A stretch of DNA of 64,000 bases from Streptomonospora alba (GTDB taxonomy: Bacteria > Actinomycetota > Actinomycetes > Streptosporangiales > Streptosporangiaceae): contig NZ_JROO01000029.1 of NCBI RefSeq assembly GCF_000826685.1, forward strand, positions 107,783-171,782, given 5' to 3'. Position 1 is the first letter of the stretch. Every line of letters begins with the position of its first letter. Made by a program: the position numbers and the translations under genes. A model generated the notes under the pieces. That model saw only the letters and a list, made by a program, of their open reading frames with translations. It did not search any database and had not been told where the DNA came from. Below are positions 1 to 8,695 of this stretch, piece by piece.

Positions 1-46
1 AGAAGATCTCGGATGAAGCGCAGCCGCCTCCCGTGTGACGGGCGGC

Positions 47-67
47 GCGGTTCCCCTTGGGAACCGC
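47..67 (-). terminator. Hairpin terminator after ABC permease
   Basis: Perfect 9-bp inverted repeat (GCGGTTCCC / GGGAACCGC) with a 3-nt loop lies about 33 bases past the permease stop codon. It fits a rho-independent-type actinomycete terminator without a U tract. Function is inferred from position. Confidence 0.55.
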
Positions 68-99
68 CCCGCCCCCGGCGGCTCAGGGCACGGCGCCCC

Positions 100-2637
100 T
101 CACTCGCTCGCGAGTGCCCCGGTGATCGAGGCGCCCGCCGCCTTGCGGCCCGGCAGCACCGACGCCAGCAGGCCCGCGGCCACGGCGACACCGATGAACA
201 CCGCGATCTGCGCGACCGGCAGGGTGAACACCATGCTCTCCAAGGCCGTGGTCCCGGCCGCCCAACCGAACACGATGCCCAGCAGGATGCCCACGCCCGC
301 GCCGATCAGGCACAGCACCACGGCCTCGATGCTCAGCATCCGCCGCAGCTGTCCTCGGGTCAGCCCGAGCGCCCGCAGCATCGCCGACTCGCGGGTGCGC
401 TCCAGCACCGACAGCGCCATCGTGTTCGCGATGCCGAACACGGCGATGATGATCGCCAGGCCCAGCATGGCCGCGATGGCCAGGAAGGCGATGTTCAGCA
501 TGTCGTCGAACTGGGCCCTCATCTCTGCCATCGAGCTCACGCCCACCTTGGGGGCGTCGGCGACCGCGTCGTACACCGCGTCGCGCACCTGCTGCGCCGA
601 GGCGTCCTCGGCCCCGTCCACCAGCACGCCGGCGGCGCCGTCCACGTCCGGGAAGGCCTTCTCGAAGTCCTGGGGGGCCAGGGTCACGCCCCCCATGCCG
701 CCGCCGTCCTTCAGGACCGCGGCGATCTCGTACTCCTGCTCACCGTCCTCGGTGGCCAGCGGGAGGACGTCCCCGGCCTCGCGGCCGCCCGCGTACTCCT
801 CCGACACGGCGACCTTGCCGGGGCCCATGTCGGTCAGCGACCCGGAGACGGCGTCGCTCTTGATGTCCTCGCCGAGCGTGGCGCCGATGTAGGAGCGGAC
901 GGCCAGGTCGCCCGAGGCGTCGTCGCTCTCGGTGGAGGTCCGCCGCCGCTCGACGACGGTGCCGATCGCGTCGGACTCCTCCAGCGCGTCCACCGCCGAT
1001 TGCGGGACGACCGCGTCGGGATCGTCCAAGGACGCGCTGATCCGGTAGTCGGCAGGGAACTGCTCGGCCAGCCTCTCGTCCATCGTGGTCTTGAGCGAGG
1101 CGCTGACCACCGCGTAGCCGGTGATCAGCGTCGCCCCCACGGTCAGGGCGATCATCGCCGTCGCCGCCCGCTTCGGGCTGCGCCGCGAGTTGTCGGCGGC
1201 CAGCATGCTCGCCACCCCGATGCGCCGCATGGCCGGCGAGACGGCCGCGACGACCGCGCGCACCAGCAGCGGCGACAGGACCACGACGCCGACGAAGCAG
1301 ACCAGCCCCGCCACCGTCGTCAGCACCATGCCGGTCGGGCCCGTCCTGTCGCCGTCGGTGGCCGCGAACACGATGCCGCCCGAGATGAGGAACAGCACGG
1401 CGCCGACCGTGATGCGCACCCAGCCGATGCCCTTCTCCAGGCCCTGCGCGGTGGCGCTGGTGCGCAGCGCCGCAAGCGGCGGTACGCGGGTGGCGCGCCA
1501 GGCCGGCAGCAGCGCTGCGCCGAGCGCCATCACGGTGCCCACGGTCATCCCGACGACGACCGGCAGGACGCCCACGACCAGCGGTTGCGAGGCGTCGGCG
1601 CCGAGCGCCTCGCCCCCGAAGGCGAATCCGGCCCAGCCGGTCCCCACACCGACGGCCACGCCCACCGCGGAGGCGACCAGGCCCACCACCAGCGCCTCGG
1701 TGAGCACGCTGAGGAACACCTGCCCGCGCGCCGAGCCCACGCACCGCAGGAGCGCCATCTCCCGCTGGCGCTGGGCCACCAGGATCGCGAAGGTGTTGTA
1801 GATGACGATCGCGGCGACGAAGACCGAGATCAGAGCGAACAGCATCAGGCCGACGGTGAGCACCTGCGTGTCGCCGCCCGCCGCCGCGGCGAGCCGGTCG
1901 CCGTAGGCGTCGCCGGTCTCCACGTGGGTGTCCGACCCAGTGACGCCCTCCACGGCGCGGACCACCTCGGCGTCGGTGACGCCCTCGGCGGCCCTCGCGT
2001 CGATCTCCGAGTACCCCTCGGCGCCCGTCATCTCCCGAGTGGTGTCCTCATCGAAGGCGACGACCCCCCGGTAGCTGAGTTCGCGGTCGACGCCGAAGTC
2101 GATCAGCCCGCTGACGGTGAACTCGTGCCGCTCGTCCTCGGAGTCGAGCACGGTGACGATGTCGCCGACCCCGTACCCCGTGGCGTCGGCGCTGGTGGTG
2201 GCCAGAGCGACCTCGCCGGAGCCCTCGGGCAGGCTCCCCTCCGCGGGCTGGAACCGGGTGTCGGGTCCCACACTCATGCCGATGGTGGGAACGGACCCCA
2301 CGGCGCGCCCGTCCTTGTCGAGCAGCGGGGCGTCCCCGCGGGTCATGCCGCCGGCCGCGGCCACCTCGGGAAGGTCGCGGACCTGTTCCAGCGTGTCGGC
2401 GGGCAGCACGGGCGCCGGCGCCTCCGGGTCGGCGGGGGCGCCCTCGTCCCATGCCGGGATGGCGACGGCGGCGTACTCGTCGGCCGCCCCCAGCACCTTG
2501 GTGCTGTACCCCTCCTCGAGGGTGTCGCCGAACACCTGGGTCCCGGTGACGAACATGACGCCCAGGGCGATCGCCAGGGCGGTGGTGACCAGCCGCGCCT
2601 TGTGCATGCGCAGCCCGGCCAGGGTCGTGCGCAGCAT
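100..2637 (-). CDS. ABC transporter permease, FtsX/MacB type
   Basis: 845 residues. One N-terminal membrane helix (about residues 15-35) is followed by a large extracytoplasmic domain. Then come a block of three helices carrying an FtsX domain (QRQREMALLRCVGSARGQV), a second helix, a second external domain and a second C-terminal FtsX block (ERTRESAMLRALGLTRGQL). This duplicated architecture is typical of actinobacterial lipoprotein/antibiotic-type FtsX permeases of about 850 residues. The ATG at 2637 overlaps the stop of the ATPase gene (ATGA), so the two are translationally coupled and the protein is the membrane partner of that ATPase. Substrate is unknown; the adjacent NarL-type two-component system suggests envelope-stress or antimicrobial export/detoxification. 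Confidence 0.93.
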   Translation of the reverse strand: MLRTTLAGLRMHKARLVTTALAIALGVMFVTGTQVFGDTLEEGYSTKVLGAADEYAAVAIPAWDEGAPADPEAPAPVLPADTLEQVRDLPEVAAAGGMTRGDAPLLDKDGRAVGSVPTIGMSVGPDTRFQPAEGSLPEGSGEVALATTSADATGYGVGDIVTVLDSEDERHEFTVSGLIDFGVDRELSYRGVVAFDEDTTREMTGAEGYSEIDARAAEGVTDAEVVRAVEGVTGSDTHVETGDAYGDRLAAAAGGDTQVLTVGLMLFALISVFVAAIVIYNTFAILVAQRQREMALLRCVGSARGQVFLSVLTEALVVGLVASAVGVAVGVGTGWAGFAFGGEALGADASQPLVVGVLPVVVGMTVGTVMALGAALLPAWRATRVPPLAALRTSATAQGLEKGIGWVRITVGAVLFLISGGIVFAATDGDRTGPTGMVLTTVAGLVCFVGVVVLSPLLVRAVVAAVSPAMRRIGVASMLAADNSRRSPKRAATAMIALTVGATLITGYAVVSASLKTTMDERLAEQFPADYRISASLDDPDAVVPQSAVDALEESDAIGTVVERRRTSTESDDASGDLAVRSYIGATLGEDIKSDAVSGSLTDMGPGKVAVSEEYAGGREAGDVLPLATEDGEQEYEIAAVLKDGGGMGGVTLAPQDFEKAFPDVDGAAGVLVDGAEDASAQQVRDAVYDAVADAPKVGVSSMAEMRAQFDDMLNIAFLAIAAMLGLAIIIAVFGIANTMALSVLERTRESAMLRALGLTRGQLRRMLSIEAVVLCLIGAGVGILLGIVFGWAAGTTALESMVFTLPVAQIAVFIGVAVAAGLLASVLPGRKAAGASITGALASE

Positions 2638-3407
2638 CAGGACTCCAGCTTCAGCAGTCGGTCCGAGACGGTCTCGGCGGTGGGCGCGTGCACCTCGTCG
2701 ACCAGCTGCCCGTCGCGCAGGAAGATCACCCGGTCGGCGTAGGAGGCGGCCATCGGGTCGTGGGTGACCATCACGATGGTCTGGCCCATGTCGCGGGCGG
2801 AGTCGCGCAGGAAGGACAGCACGCCGGCGCCCGAGCGCGAGTCGAGGTTGCCGGTGGGCTCGTCGGCGTAGACCACCTCGGGGGCGCCCAGTAGGGCCCG
2901 GGCGACCGCTACGCGCTGCTGCTGGCCGCCGGAGAGCTTGGACGGCAGGTGGTCCAGCCGGTCGCGCAGGCCGACCACGTCGATCAGCCGCTCGAAGCGC
3001 TCCCGGTCCACCTTGCGCTTGGCGATCTGCGCCGGCAGCAGGATGTTCTGCTCGGCGGTGAGCATCGGCAGCAGGTTGAACGACTGGAAGATGAAGCCGA
3101 TGCGGTCCCGGCGCAGCTGGGTGAGCTGCCGGTCGTTGAGCCGGGTGATGTCGGTGCGGCCCAGGTGCACGGTGCCGGAGCTGGCGGTGTCCAGCCCGGC
3201 CAGGCAGTGCATCAGGGTGGACTTGCCCGAGCCCGAGGGGCCCATGATGGCGGTGTAGTGGCCTCGGGCGAATTCGACGCTGACCCCGTCGAGCGCCCGG
3301 ACGGCCGAGTCGTCGACCCCGTACACCTTGGAGAGGCTCCGTGCGATCACCACGGGGGGTGCCTGTGTGCCGTCGTCGGGTGCGGCCACCGCTGCGGTCT
3401 GGCTCAC
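2637..3407 (-). CDS. ABC transporter ATP-binding protein (LolD/MacB-like)
   Basis: 256 residues. Walker A GPSGSGKST (about residues 56-64), Q-loop (FIFQSFNL), signature LSGGQQQR, Walker B VVYADEPTGNLD and the switch His (VTHDP) are all present, so the ATPase should be active. It belongs to the LolD/MacB group that energises FtsX permeases. The gene starts the two-gene operon and its stop overlaps the permease start. It diverges from the histidine kinase gene at 3848; the 440-base gap holds the two palindromes listed at 3656-3781. This transporter/two-component arrangement is common in actinomycetes, and the regulator probably controls the transporter. Confidence 0.95.
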   Translation of the reverse strand: MSQTAAVAAPDDGTQAPPVVIARSLSKVYGVDDSAVRALDGVSVEFARGHYTAIMGPSGSGKSTLMHCLAGLDTASSGTVHLGRTDITRLNDRQLTQLRRDRIGFIFQSFNLLPMLTAEQNILLPAQIAKRKVDRERFERLIDVVGLRDRLDHLPSKLSGGQQQRVAVARALLGAPEVVYADEPTGNLDSRSGAGVLSFLRDSARDMGQTIVMVTHDPMAASYADRVIFLRDGQLVDEVHAPTAETVSDRLLKLES

Positions 3408-3655
3408 GTCTCGTTGCTCCTGCTGTCGTGGGTCTGGCGGGTCCGGAGCGTTCGCGTACCGCGACCGGGCGTGCTCCGGTGCGGTCCGGCTCCGAGGTCG
3501 GACGGTGTTCCGGTAACCGGCGGGTTCGCGGCCCGGGCACCGCCCGTGACCACGCTAGGTGCGCCGGGGTGCCCGGAGCCTCGGCCGCGCAGCCGATTTC
3601 GGCGATGGCCGAAAGGAGGGGGCGCGGCCCGGTCCGGAGCCTTGGGCGGGGTCCC

Positions 3656-3781
3656 GGTACCGACTTTCGTCGGTACCCGCCCGGCGGGGCGGCGGGGAGC
3701 CGGGGCGCCGGGGCGCCGGGGCCGCAGAGCGGCCGTGAAGGCGCCCGTGCGCTGGGCGCGCACCGCACCGACGTTCGTCGG
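3656..3781. promoter_or_regulatory. Duplicated palindrome in divergent promoter region
   Basis: Two palindromes share the motif CCGAC-KTTC-GTCGG. The first (3656-3677) is a perfect 9-bp repeat GGTACCGAC/GTCGGTACC around TTTC; the second is CCGACG-TT-CGTCGG at 3768-3781. They lie between the ABC operon and the divergent kinase/regulator operon. A dimeric NarL-type regulator such as the one at 5224 is the obvious candidate to bind them, but this is inference. The rest of 3408-3847 shows no gene. Confidence 0.5.
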
Positions 3782-3847
3782 CCCGCGGGGGGGGACGCCC
3801 TTCACCAGGGCGAACGGAGCCCGTCCCCGCAGCCTAGACTCCGGGGG

Positions 3848-5122
3848 GTGTTCTATGGGGAAGGCGAGGAGCGGCGCCTGCGCGCCGCGTTCGGAGACGG
3901 ATCGGTCCGGCTGTGGAAGTGGTGGTGGGAGCGCCGCCACCGGCTCGCCGACTGGTTCCTGGCCGTGTGCGCCTTTCCCTGGAACGCGCTGTTCACCCTG
4001 GCGCCCGACGGGAACCTGATCAGGGCCCTGACCGCACCCCTGCTCGCGGTGGGCATGCCCTCCCCGCTCCAGTTCGCGGTCCTGGGCACCCAGGCCCTGG
4101 CTCTGGCCCTGGCTCTGGTTCTGCCCGTCGCGGTCTCGCTCACCCTCCTGGTGCGCCGGACCCGCCCGAACTGGCTGATGAGCACCGCCCTGGTGCTCCT
4201 GCTGTTCTTCGGCAACCCCGTGCCCTGCATGCTCGGCCTGTACTCCTACGCTTCCTGGTTCACCGACCGGCGGCGGCTCGCCCTGTGGAGCGCGCTGATG
4301 GTGGCGGCCGTCGCGGGCGCCTCCCTGGTGTCGCAGAACCGCATCGCGGTGACCTTCGTCTTCCTCGTCATGGGCGTCGCCCTGCCGCTCACCCTGGGAC
4401 TGTGGGTGGGCACCCGCCGCCAGCTGATCGGCAACCTGCGCGAGCGCGCCGAGCGCCTGGAGCGCGAGCAGCACCTGCTGGCCGACCGGGCCATCAACAC
4501 CGAGCGCACCCGGATCGCCCGCGAGATGCACGACGTGGTGGCGCACCGGGTCAGCATGATGGTGCTGCAGGCCGGCGGACTGGAGGTGAACGCCCCCGAC
4601 GAGCGCACCGCCGAGGCGGCCGGGCTCATCAGCACCACCGGGCGCGAGGCGCTGGGGGAGCTGCGGGAGATCCTGGGCGTGTTGCGCGAGTCCACCGACG
4701 GGCCGGGGGAGGCGCCCACCGCCCCCCAGCCGGTCCTGTCCGACCTGGCCCGGCTGGTGGGGGAGTGGCGCTCGGCCGGCATGGGCGTGGAGTTGGTCAC
4801 CGGGGGCCGGCCCCGGCCGCTGCCCGCCCAGGCCGAGCGGACTGCCTTCCGGGTCGTGCAGGAGGCGCTGACCAACGCTGGCCGGCACGCGCCCGGGGCC
4901 GGGGTGCAGGTCAGGGTCGACTACGGGGAGCGCGACCTCGAGGTGGCGGTGTCCAACGAACCGCGCCCGCCGGGCGCGCCCGAGCCGCCGAGGGGCGGGG
5001 GGTACGGCCTGGCAGGGCTGCGCGAGCGGATCGTGCTTGCGGAGGGGACGCTGACCGCTGGGCCCTACCCGGACGGGGGCTGGCAGGTGCGGGCTGTGTT
5101 GCCGCTCACCGGGGACGGCTGA
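3848..5122 (+). CDS. Sensor histidine kinase, NarL/DesK class
   Basis: 424 residues from a GTG start preceded by a G-rich ribosome-binding stretch; earlier in-frame codons run into the promoter region. The N-terminal half contains about five hydrophobic segments. A HisKA_3 dimerisation domain follows (MHDVVAHRVSMM; phosphoacceptor His near residue 227), then an HATPase_c domain with N-box (QEALTNAGRHA) and G-box (GGYGLAGLRER). This is the DesK/LiaS-type layout. The gene precedes the response regulator at 5224 by about 100 bases, so the pair is a two-component system. It probably senses an envelope signal linked to the divergent ABC transporter. Confidence 0.92.
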   Translation: MFYGEGEERRLRAAFGDGSVRLWKWWWERRHRLADWFLAVCAFPWNALFTLAPDGNLIRALTAPLLAVGMPSPLQFAVLGTQALALALALVLPVAVSLTLLVRRTRPNWLMSTALVLLLFFGNPVPCMLGLYSYASWFTDRRRLALWSALMVAAVAGASLVSQNRIAVTFVFLVMGVALPLTLGLWVGTRRQLIGNLRERAERLEREQHLLADRAINTERTRIAREMHDVVAHRVSMMVLQAGGLEVNAPDERTAEAAGLISTTGREALGELREILGVLRESTDGPGEAPTAPQPVLSDLARLVGEWRSAGMGVELVTGGRPRPLPAQAERTAFRVVQEALTNAGRHAPGAGVQVRVDYGERDLEVAVSNEPRPPGAPEPPRGGGYGLAGLRERIVLAEGTLTAGPYPDGGWQVRAVLPLTGDG

Positions 5123-5223
5123 GGCCCACGCGGCCCCGGCTATGCGCTAGCGGCGCGCGTGGCGGGGGGAGCGCGCCGGAGCGCGGTGCCCGCGTGTGCA
5201 GGCAGTGACGGGGAAGGCGGCCG

Positions 5224-5874
5224 ATGATCCGCACGGTGCTGGTCGACGACGGGCAGCTGGTCCGCTCGGGGCTGAAGATGATCCTGGAGGCGGCCGACGA
5301 CATCGAGGTGGTCGGCGAGGCCTCGGACGGCGCCGAGGCCGTGCGCGTCGCCCGCGAGAGCGGGCCCGACGTCATGCTGCTGGACATCCGCATGCCCGGG
5401 GTGGACGGCCTGAGCGCGACCGCCGAGCTGGCCCGGCTGCCCGCAGTCCCGCCCCGCGTGGTGCTGCTGACCACCTTCGACCTGGACCAGTACGTGCACC
5501 AGCCGCTGCGCGCGGGGGCCGTGGGCTTCCTGCTCAAGGACACCCCGCCCCGCGACCTGATCGGGGCGGTGCGCACCGTTTACGAGGGCAACGCGATGCT
5601 GGCGCCGAGCGTGACCAAGCGGATGCTGGAGCGCTTCTCCGCCTCCGCCGCGCCGGCCGGCGACGAGGCCGGGAAGCGCCTGTCGGTGCTGAGCGAGCGC
5701 GAGCGCCACGTGCTGGTGGCCATCGCCCGGGGGATGGCCAACGCCGAGGTCGGCAAGGAGCTGGGCATGCGCGAGGCGACGGTCAAGGCGCACGTCAGCC
5801 GGATCCTGTCCAAGCTGGAGATGACCAACCGGGTCCAGGCGGCGATCCTGGCCCACGACGCCGGGTGGGCCTGA
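5224..5874 (+). CDS. Response regulator, NarL/LuxR family
   Basis: 216 residues. The receiver domain (about 1-120) has the phosphorylatable Asp in LLDIRMPGVDG (near residue 54), the conserved Thr (LTTFD) and Lys (LLKDTPP). A C-terminal LuxR-type helix-turn-helix (LSERERHVLVAIARGMANAEV...ATVKAHVSRILSKL) occupies about 150-210. It is the partner of the kinase at 3848. The palindromes at 3656-3781 are its likely target sites, which would make the ABC transporter and the kinase/regulator pair one regulon. Confidence 0.95.
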   Translation: MIRTVLVDDGQLVRSGLKMILEAADDIEVVGEASDGAEAVRVARESGPDVMLLDIRMPGVDGLSATAELARLPAVPPRVVLLTTFDLDQYVHQPLRAGAVGFLLKDTPPRDLIGAVRTVYEGNAMLAPSVTKRMLERFSASAAPAGDEAGKRLSVLSERERHVLVAIARGMANAEVGKELGMREATVKAHVSRILSKLEMTNRVQAAILAHDAGWA

Positions 5875-5903
5875 GCGCAGCACGCCGGGTCCGGGCCCCG
5901 GGG

Positions 5904-6240
5904 TCAGCTCCGGGAACGGGCGAGCGCCTTGCCCAGATTGGACACCCCGGCCTCCAGCGCCCCCCGCCCCACCAGGCGGAGCCCCAGGAACGCGCCGATG
6001 ATCGAGCCGAAGCAGAACACCTCGGCCATGTTGTCGTCGGTCCAGCCGGCCATGCCCACGTAGTCGTCGGGGACCCAGGCCTGTCAGGACATCGCCAGGG
6101 CGTGCAGCGCGTACACGGTCAGCGCCATGGCGCCCGCGGCGGTGAGGGGCTCCAGTAGCCGGGGCAGACGCTCGGCGACGCGGAGGCACCCGGCCAGCAC
6201 GCACATGGCCACGCCCACGCCCCCGGCCATCTCGATGGTG
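5904..6240 (-). pseudogene. 3' remnant of a DUF418/acyltransferase-like membrane protein gene
   Basis: The minus strand reads MAGGVGVAMCVLAGCLR...TAAGAMALTVYALHALAMS, then an in-frame TGA at 6084-6086. It continues in the same frame through a TDDNMAEVFCFGSIIG stretch to a normal stop at 5904. The GAMALTVYALHAL stretch resembles the C-terminal helices of actinobacterial DUF418/heparan-glucosaminide-acetyltransferase-like membrane proteins. The 5' part is missing and the reading frame ends against IS3 sequence at about 6245. Broken by an internal stop and an insertion-linked deletion. Confidence 0.6.
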
Positions 6241-6268
6241 GTGGAGGTGTGCGGCATGCTCGGTCGTG

Positions 6269-6388
6269 TGCTCGGTCGGCTCGACGGGGGACTCCTATGA
6301 CAACGCGCTGGCCGAGGCGTTCCACTCGTTGTTCAGGGCCGAGCAGGTACGCAATCTGGAGCCCTGGCAGGGCCTGGAGGAGCTAGTG
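6269..6388 (+). pseudogene. IS3-family transposase (OrfB) C-terminal fragment
   Basis: Encodes GSTGDSYDNALAEAFHSLF followed by RAEQVRN. This is the signature around the last catalytic Glu of the DDE integrase core in IS3-family OrfB proteins. Only about 40 codons remain. The left part is absent and the right part is cut by the IS630 terminal repeat at 6383, so the IS630 landed inside this older relic. Confidence 0.8.
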
Positions 6389-7518
6389 TGCTGCGCCTGA
6401 AATCCGTTTCATTTCGGAGATGGCGAAGACGGGGCGGCCGAAGAAGGCCGAGTTGACGGTGACCGAGGCCGACCGCCGGGAACTGGTGCGCGGAGCGCGG
6501 GCGGCGACCTCGACCCAGGCCTACGCGCTGCGCTGCCGGATCGTCCTGGCATGCGCGGAGCCCGGCGCGTTCAACAAGGACGTGGCCGCCGAGTTGGGGA
6601 TCTCCGTGCCGACCGTGGCCAAGTGGCGGGGCCGGTTCATCGAGCACGGCCCGGCCGGGCCGGCCGATGAGCCCCGGCCGGGCCGGCCGCCCTCGATCCT
6701 GCTCGACCAGGTGCAGCAGGTCGTAGAACTGACCTTGGAGCAGACCCCGCCCGATGCCACCCACTGGTCGCGGGCCTCGATGGCGCGGCGCAGCGGGCTG
6801 AGCCGCTCGACCATCGGGCGGATCTGGCGCCATTTCGACCTGAGGCCGCACCGCAGCGAGGGCTTCAAGATCTCCACCGACCCGCTGTTCGTGGAGAAGG
6901 TGGTCGACGTGGTCGGGCTGTATCACCATCCGCCCGAGCGGGCGGTGGTGCTGTGTGTGGACGAGAAGTCGCAGATGCAGGCGCTGGACCGCTCCCAGCC
7001 GGTGACGGGCGATGATGCCGGGCGCCCCCGAACGGGCCACCCGCGACTACGTCCGCCACGGCACCACCAGCCTGTTCGCCGCGTTCACCATCGCCGACGG
7101 CACCGTCATCACCGAGTTGCACCGCCGCCACCGCGCGGCCGAGTTCAAGAAGTTCCTCACCAGCATCGACACGGCGGTCCCGGCCGAGTTGGACATCCAC
7201 CTGGTCTGCGACAACTACGCCACGCACAAGACCCCGACGGTGCAGCGGTGGCTGGCCCGCCGCCCCCGCTTCCATGTGCACTTCACCCCGACCGGCTCCT
7301 CCTGGCTCAACCAGGTCGAGCGCTGGTTCGCCTATCTCACCGCCCAGCTCACCCGCCGCGGCGTGCACACGAGCGTGGCCGCGCTGGAGAAGGACGTGCG
7401 CGAGTGGATCGGGCACTGGAGCACCGCGCCTCGCCCGTTCGTCTGGCGCAAGACCGCCGAGGAGATCCTCGACTCCCTCGCCCGATATCTACAACGGATT
7501 TCAGGCGCAGAACACTAG
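6383..7518. mobile_element. IS630-family insertion sequence, about 1.13 kb
   Basis: Bounded by near-perfect inverted repeats: CTAGTGTGCTGCGCCTGAAA at the left (6383-6409) and the inverse of AACGGATTTCAGGCGCAGAA at the right (7492-7518), with one mismatch over about 26 bases. TA dinucleotides at 6384-6385 and 7516-7517 match IS630/Tc1-type TA target duplication. It carries one transposase gene with a frameshift. The left flank is an IS3 relic and the right flank is the 3' end of the old yellow enzyme gene, whose stop codon lies inside the element. Confidence 0.85.
6420..7518 (+). pseudogene. IS630-family transposase, frameshifted
   Basis: The first part (6420 to about 7005) gives the helix-turn-helix domain (MAKTGRPKKAEL...ISVPTVAKWRGRF) and the first catalytic Asp (LCVDEKSQMQALDRSQPV). 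The frame then shifts by one base near 7005-7012. The second part continues MMPGAPERATRDYVRHGTT with the second Asp (LVCDNYATHKT) and the Glu (WLNQVERWFAYLT), ending at 7518. All three DDE residues survive, so the damage looks recent. Comparison with the usual QPVLPMMPG reading indicates one extra base in ACGGGCG. Not a known programmed-frameshift arrangement for this family. Confidence 0.85.
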
Positions 7519-8630
7519 GCGGAGCCGGTCACCGCGGGGTAGTCCGTGTATCCCTCCGCGCCACCCGCGAAGTGCGTGTCGCGGTTGTCGGCGGCGAGGG
7601 GGTGGCCGTTGGTGAATCGGTCGACGAGGTCTGGATTGGCGATGAAGGGGGCGCCGAAGGAGACCGCGTCGGCCAGTTGCCGTTCGAGGATCTCGTTGCC
7701 GCTCGCTTGTGTGAAGCCGAGGTTGGCGATGACGGCGCCGTGGTAGTGGGCGCGGTAGCGGGTGAATGCGGTGAGGGTGTCGTCAGTTCCCGTGTCGGGT
7801 TCCGGGCCGAGGAGGTGGAGGTAGGCCAGGTTGCTGTCGTTGAGGCGCTTGAGGAGCTGGTCGTACTCGTCCAGCGTCTCGGCGTCCGCTGTGAAGGCAG
7901 GCCCGTGATTCCAGTAGGGCGAGAGTTTGATTCCGATGCGGTCGCTGCCCCATACGCTGCTGACGGCGTCCACGACGTCGAAGAGGAACTGGGCCCGCTT
8001 CTCACTGCTGCCGCCGTAGGCGTCGGTGCGCTGGTTGAGCCGTGGGTTGAGGAACTGGGCCACGAGGTGGGACACCTGCGCGTGGATCTCCAGACCGTCG
8101 AATCCGGCGCGCAGGGCGTTGGCGGCTGCCTGCCGGTAGGTGCTGATCGTGGTGGCGATCTCTGCGGCGCTCAGGGCACGTGGGGTGAGGGAGTCCTTCG
8201 GGCCGTCGGGAGTGAAGGACATCTCGTGGGGATTGATTGCTGAAGGGCCGGCGGGGAGCCTGCCGCCGTGGTGATCCGGGTGGGAGGCGGCGCCGACGTG
8301 ACCGAGTTGCGAGACGATCCTGCCTCCCACGGAGTGCACGGCTTCGGTGACCTTGGTCCAGCCGGCGGTCTGGGCGTCGGTGTAGATGCCTGGGACGTTG
8401 ATGAAGCCGATCGCGTCCGTGCTCACCCAGGTCCCTTCGCTGATGATCAAGCCGGCGCCAGCGCGCTGCGTGTAGTAGGTGGCGTGCAGGGCGGTGGGGG
8501 CCAGTTCCTCGTTGCTGGCCCGAGCGCGTGTCATGGGAGCCATGACGACGCGGTTGGGCAGCTTGAGCGCGCCCAGCTGAACGGGCTGCAGGAGGGGCTG
8601 GGTGCTGGGTGCTGAGGTCTGGTGGGACAT
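7515..8630 (-). CDS. Old yellow enzyme-type alkene reductase
   Basis: 371 residues. FMN-dependent NADPH:enone reductase fold: LLQPVQLGALKLPNRVVMAPMTR at the N-terminus, FDGLEIHAQ, NQRTDAYGGSSEKRAQF, and the C-terminal GGAEGYTDYP typical of NemA-like proteins. The ATG at 8630 follows a strong Shine-Dalgarno (AAGGAGAT); the in-frame start 27 bases upstream lacks one. Two oddities. The usual substrate-binding motif HGAN/HxxN is HAQV here, losing the conserved Asn. The stop codon is supplied by the IS630 end, so the last few residues are replaced. Third gene of the operon beginning at 10326, which probably reduces reactive enones or quinones under TetR control. Confidence 0.9.
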   Translation of the reverse strand: MSHQTSAPSTQPLLQPVQLGALKLPNRVVMAPMTRARASNEELAPTALHATYYTQRAGAGLIISEGTWVSTDAIGFINVPGIYTDAQTAGWTKVTEAVHSVGGRIVSQLGHVGAASHPDHHGGRLPAGPSAINPHEMSFTPDGPKDSLTPRALSAAEIATTISTYRQAAANALRAGFDGLEIHAQVSHLVAQFLNPRLNQRTDAYGGSSEKRAQFLFDVVDAVSSVWGSDRIGIKLSPYWNHGPAFTADAETLDEYDQLLKRLNDSNLAYLHLLGPEPDTGTDDTLTAFTRYRAHYHGAVIANLGFTQASGNEILERQLADAVSFGAPFIANPDLVDRFTNGHPLAADNRDTHFAGGAEGYTDYPAVTGSA

Positions 8631-8695
8631 GCGGATCTCCTTCGTGGCGGAAGTCACTCCTCGTGGGCTTGAGGAGCACGAGCGGGTTGGTGGGA

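Noticed and set aside
13..2742. Continuous 909-codon plus-strand frame opposite the ABC permease
   Set aside because: It mirrors the third-codon GC pattern of the real minus-strand gene, has no domain, and would encode an improbable His/Arg/Gly-rich protein.
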